Assembly: GCF_004799445.1 (NCBI RefSeq)
Contig: NZ_SSNA01000180.1
Coordinates: 1-42,724 of the forward strand
Source of the DNA: Bradyrhizobium sp.
GTDB lineage: Bacteria; Pseudomonadota; Alphaproteobacteria; Rhizobiales; Xanthobacteraceae
Length of the DNA stretch: 42,724 nt
Direction: 5' to 3'
The stretch's first letter is position 1, and each line of letters begins with the position of its first letter. Shown here in pieces: positions 40,521 through 42,724 of this stretch. The position numbers and the translations under genes are program-made. Below the pieces are notes generated by a model. That model saw nothing but the letters and a program-made list of their open reading frames with translations, did not search any database and was not told where the DNA came from.

Positions 40521-41115
40521 CGCCGTGATCCCACGAGGTTAAAAAATAATATCTTTCGGCGCGGCTGCGCTATTCCACCGAGCAAGATTCATACCGGTCG
40601 CCGATCATGAACGCCCGCCAACAACGGGCTTTTGCTCGCTGCACGCTTCGCGCCGGCAGCCAATCTATCGACGACGACATAGATTTTCGGGATGGGCAGG
40701 GATGGTTTGTTATAGGGATTCTGTGGGCGGCCAGAGCAATCCGCAAGACGGGCAAGCCGTGAGCTGGTCTTGCGGGCCGAGGCTCCGGGCTTTTCCCCAT
40801 GCCATGCGGCAGGTGCGGCGGAGCTTCAAAATCAAACCGTCATTCTGCTGACGTAAAAGACCGGGTGACGGGAACAGCCGGCGGGAGCGGCAACTGAGCG
40901 CGGCCGGCGGCGCGCCGGAGCGGCTCGTCTTTATAAGATTCCTATAACTCCGCCTTCGCCGTCGCCTCGAAAACCTATGCGTGGAGTGGCACTTCAGCGC
41001 CACTGATACGGCCAAGGGCCGGGTTGGCGGCGGGCCCCCCGTCTTGATCCACCGCAATCCGTCGTCCGCGGCAATGCGCAATAAGTACAGGCAAGCAAGC
41101 GACCAGGAGCATTCC
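40521..41115 (+). other. Intergenic region upstream of the kdp operon
   Basis: About 600 bp. Minus-strand frames at 40570-40800 and 40710-41132 have low-complexity products and no ribosome sites and are not called. It holds regulatory site D at 40930-40978 and an AGGAGC ribosome site for the 27-aa ORF at its end. Confidence 0.55.
40930..40978 (+). promoter_or_regulatory. Tandem YTTAT/CCTAT regulatory site D, upstream of kdp
   Basis: TTTAT (40930), CCTAT (40941) and CCTAT (40974) at 11 and 33 bp, with CTCGAAAA before the last. It faces the kdp genes, the first ATG being 138 nt downstream. E. coli KdpE is known to bind TTTATA-N5-TTTACA, also an 11-bp period, upstream of kdpFABC, so a KdpE-like regulator is the natural candidate. 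Confidence 0.65.
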
Positions 41116-41199
41116 ATGTTGGACATCGTCATGCTGGCCCTAGGGCTCGGCTTCTTCGTGGCGGCCGTCGGCTACACCTATGCCTGCGAGCGACTTTAG
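41116..41199 (+). CDS. 27-aa membrane peptide at the head of the kdp operon
   Basis: AGGAGC lies 5 nt before ATG 41116. The peptide MLDIVMLALGLGFFVAAVGY plus TYACERL is one membrane span with a charged end, similar in size and layout to KdpF but distinct. It is 57 bp before kdpF. It may be an extra small subunit or regulator of the pump, or a leader peptide; unproven. Confidence 0.65.
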   Translation: MLDIVMLALGLGFFVAAVGYTYACERL

Positions 41200-41256
41200 A
41201 TTTTCTAAGGTTTTCCGCGCACGACGCGCGCGAACACGCATGGAAGGAACACCGCC

Positions 41257-41346
41257 ATGATCTTCGATTACTCACTCGCCGGCCTCGTTTCCGTGGGGCT
41301 CCTGATCTACCTGACCTACGCGCTGCTGCGGCCGGAGCGGTTCTGA
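41257..41346 (+). CDS. kdpF: Potassium-transporting ATPase small subunit KdpF
   Basis: A 29-aa single-span peptide (MIFDYSLAGLVSVGLLIYLT, then YALLRPERF). The ending ALLRPERF is the usual KdpF signature. GAAGGA is upstream. KdpF stabilises the KdpABC complex in the inner membrane. kdpA begins 83 bp later. Confidence 0.9.
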   Translation: MIFDYSLAGLVSVGLLIYLTYALLRPERF

Positions 41347-41429
41347 GACCCGCAACAGGCCTGCTTCGCGGCAACCGGTTCTCGACACGTCCAAACCCCA
41401 AGTTCTGAGCAAACTCAAGGCATACCACC

Positions 41430-42724
41430 ATGACCGCCATTGGCTGGATCCAAATTCTGCTTTTCTGCGCAATCATCGCCGCGTTGGCCAAACCGCTCGG
41501 CTGGTACATGACGCGCGTGTTCAATGGCGAGCGCACCTTGCTCTCCCCGATTCTGCGGCCAATCGAGGCAGCGCTTTACTGGGTCGGCGGCGTCGATGAG
41601 AAGCGCGAGCAGCATTGGCTGACCTACACCATCGCCATGCTGTTCTTTCATGTCGGCGGCTTCCTGATCCTTTATGCGGTGATGCGGCTGCAGGCCGTGT
41701 TGCCGTTCAACCCCGCGGAACAATCCGCCGTCGCGGAGGACCTGTCGTTCAACACCGCGATCAGCTTCATCACCAACACCAACTGGCAGAACTACGGCGG
41801 CGAAAGCACGATGTCCTATCTCGTGCAGATGCTCGGCCTGACGCATCAGAATTTCCTGTCGGCCGCCACCGGCATCGCGCTCGCGGTGGCGCTGATCCGC
41901 GGCTTCTCGCGCTCCTCGATGCGCACCATCGGCAATTTCTGGGTCGATGTGACGCGCTGCACGCTTTATGTGTTGCTGCCGATCTGCGTCGTCTACACGC
42001 TGTTCCTGGTCTGGCAGGGCATGCCGCAGACCTTGGGCGCCTATGTCGACGCCACGACGCTGGAAGGCGCGAAACAGACCATCGCCGTCGGCCCGGTGGC
42101 CTCCCAGGTCGCCATCAAGATGCTCGGCACCAATGGCGGCGGCTTCTTCAACGCCAACGCCGCCCATCCATTCGAGAATCCGACGGCACTGTCGAACTTC
42201 GTGCAGATGCTCTCGATCTTCGCGCTCGGCGCGGCGCTGACCAATGTGTTCGGCCGCATGGTCGGCAACCAGCGCCAGGGCTGGGCGATCCTCGCCGTGA
42301 TGGGCGTGCTGTTCATCGCCGGCGTCGCCGTCACCTATTGGGCCGAAGCCAGCGGCACCACCGCGCTCGATGCGCTTGGGCTGACCGGCGGCAACATGGA
42401 AGGCAAGGAGGTCCGCTTCGGCATCGTTGCGTCCAGCCTGTTCGCGGTCATCACCACGGCGGCGTCCTGCGGCGCGGTCAACGCCATGCATGACAGCTTC
42501 ACCGCGCTCGGCGGCATGATTCCCCTGATCAACATGCAGCTCGGCGAAATCATCGTCGGCGGCGTCGGCGCCGGCCTCTATGGCATGCTGCTGTTCGTCG
42601 TGCTCGCGATCTTCGTCGCCGGGCTGATGGTCGGCCGTACCCCGGAATATGTCGGCAAGAAAATCGAAGCGCGCGAGGTCAAGATGGCGATGCTCGCCAT
42701 CCTGGTGCTGCCCTTGATGTATCT
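41430..42724 (+). CDS. kdpA: Potassium-transporting ATPase channel subunit KdpA (cut by the window end)
   Basis: 431 codons of the K+-binding channel-like subunit; the rest lies beyond the window. The filter-loop regions are visible: TNTNWQNYGGE (first), GTNGGGFFNANAAHPFENPT (second) and TTAASCGAVNAMHDSF (third). The fourth is not reached. N terminus MTAIGWIQILLFCAIIAALA is the first membrane span. KdpA carries K+ with energy from KdpB. The reading frame is intact to the last base. Confidence 0.97.
   Translation, partial: MTAIGWIQILLFCAIIAALAKPLGWYMTRVFNGERTLLSPILRPIEAALYWVGGVDEKREQHWLTYTIAMLFFHVGGFLILYAVMRLQAVLPFNPAEQSAVAEDLSFNTAISFITNTNWQNYGGESTMSYLVQMLGLTHQNFLSAATGIALAVALIRGFSRSSMRTIGNFWVDVTRCTLYVLLPICVVYTLFLVWQGMPQTLGAYVDATTLEGAKQTIAVGPVASQVAIKMLGTNGGGFFNANAAHPFENPTALSNFVQMLSIFALGAALTNVFGRMVGNQRQGWAILAVMGVLFIAGVAVTYWAEASGTTALDALGLTGGNMEGKEVRFGIVASSLFAVITTAASCGAVNAMHDSFTALGGMIPLINMQLGEIIVGGVGAGLYGMLLFVVLAIFVAGLMVGRTPEYVGKKIEAREVKMAMLAILVLPLMY

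Noticed and set aside
40710..41132. 140-codon minus-strand frame upstream of kdp with a CPSC pair.
   Set aside because: Low-complexity Arg/Ser-rich product, no ribosome site, and it covers the regulatory site and the start of the 27-aa ORF.

Overview
The window looks like chromosomal DNA of a GC-rich alphaproteobacterium of the Bradyrhizobium/Rhodopseudomonas group (Nitrobacteraceae). This is inferred from codon bias, Omp25/31-type barrels, TTT/TAXI/Liv-type solute-binding proteins and intergenic palindromic repeats. No transposase, integrase, phage gene or CRISPR array was seen.

Layout. (1) 1-3908: a tRNA with a CAU anticodon (best read as Ile2) and three stand-alone periplasmic binding proteins (TTT/Bug, TAXI, Liv-like), separated by intergenic repeats. 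(2) 4097-18135: a formate dehydrogenase and molybdenum-cofactor block. It holds a divergent MoeA, a MoeA fused to a periplasmic-binding-like domain, fdhD-mobA on the opposite strand, mobB-moeA-tusA, an oxalate/formate-type MFS carrier, a small PsiF-like secreted protein, and a two-subunit NAD-linked Mo/W formate dehydrogenase (NuoE-NuoF fusion plus catalytic subunit). The genes read as one job: import oxalate or export formate, oxidise formate to NADH, and build and sulfurate the cofactor. (3) 18191-22898: small uncharacterised genes, among them a DapA paralogue that lacks the Schiff-base lysine and two paralogues sharing a FIGRN-type domain. (4) 23262-25640: a KdpE-like response regulator and a KdpD-like sensor that lacks the usual N-terminal KdpD domain. 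(5) 26049-31250: an unknown gene, a large porin, two small beta-barrel proteins, and a small secreted protein with a degenerate partial copy. (6) 31318-37198: a complete heavy-metal-type RND efflux operon (adaptor, pump, TolC-like channel). (7) 37351-40520: an enoyl-CoA isomerase-like protein, small exported or membrane proteins and a DUF2927-type protein. (8) 40930-42724: the start of a kdp potassium-uptake operon (27-aa ORF, kdpF, kdpA cut by the window end).

The most notable signal is a 49-bp promoter-proximal pattern, YTTAT-N6-SCTAT-N28-CMTAT with an almost invariant CTCG eight bases before the last half-site. It occurs with identical spacing at four sites (18875-18923, 18967-19015, 21528-21576, 40930-40978), plus a fifth (22426-22474) where the last half-site is degenerate. 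Every copy points toward its downstream gene. Half-sites 11 bp apart are typical of OmpR/KdpE-family regulators, and a KdpE-like regulator lies between the sites. This suggests a local regulon that joins the kdp operon to the small unknown operons of region 3.
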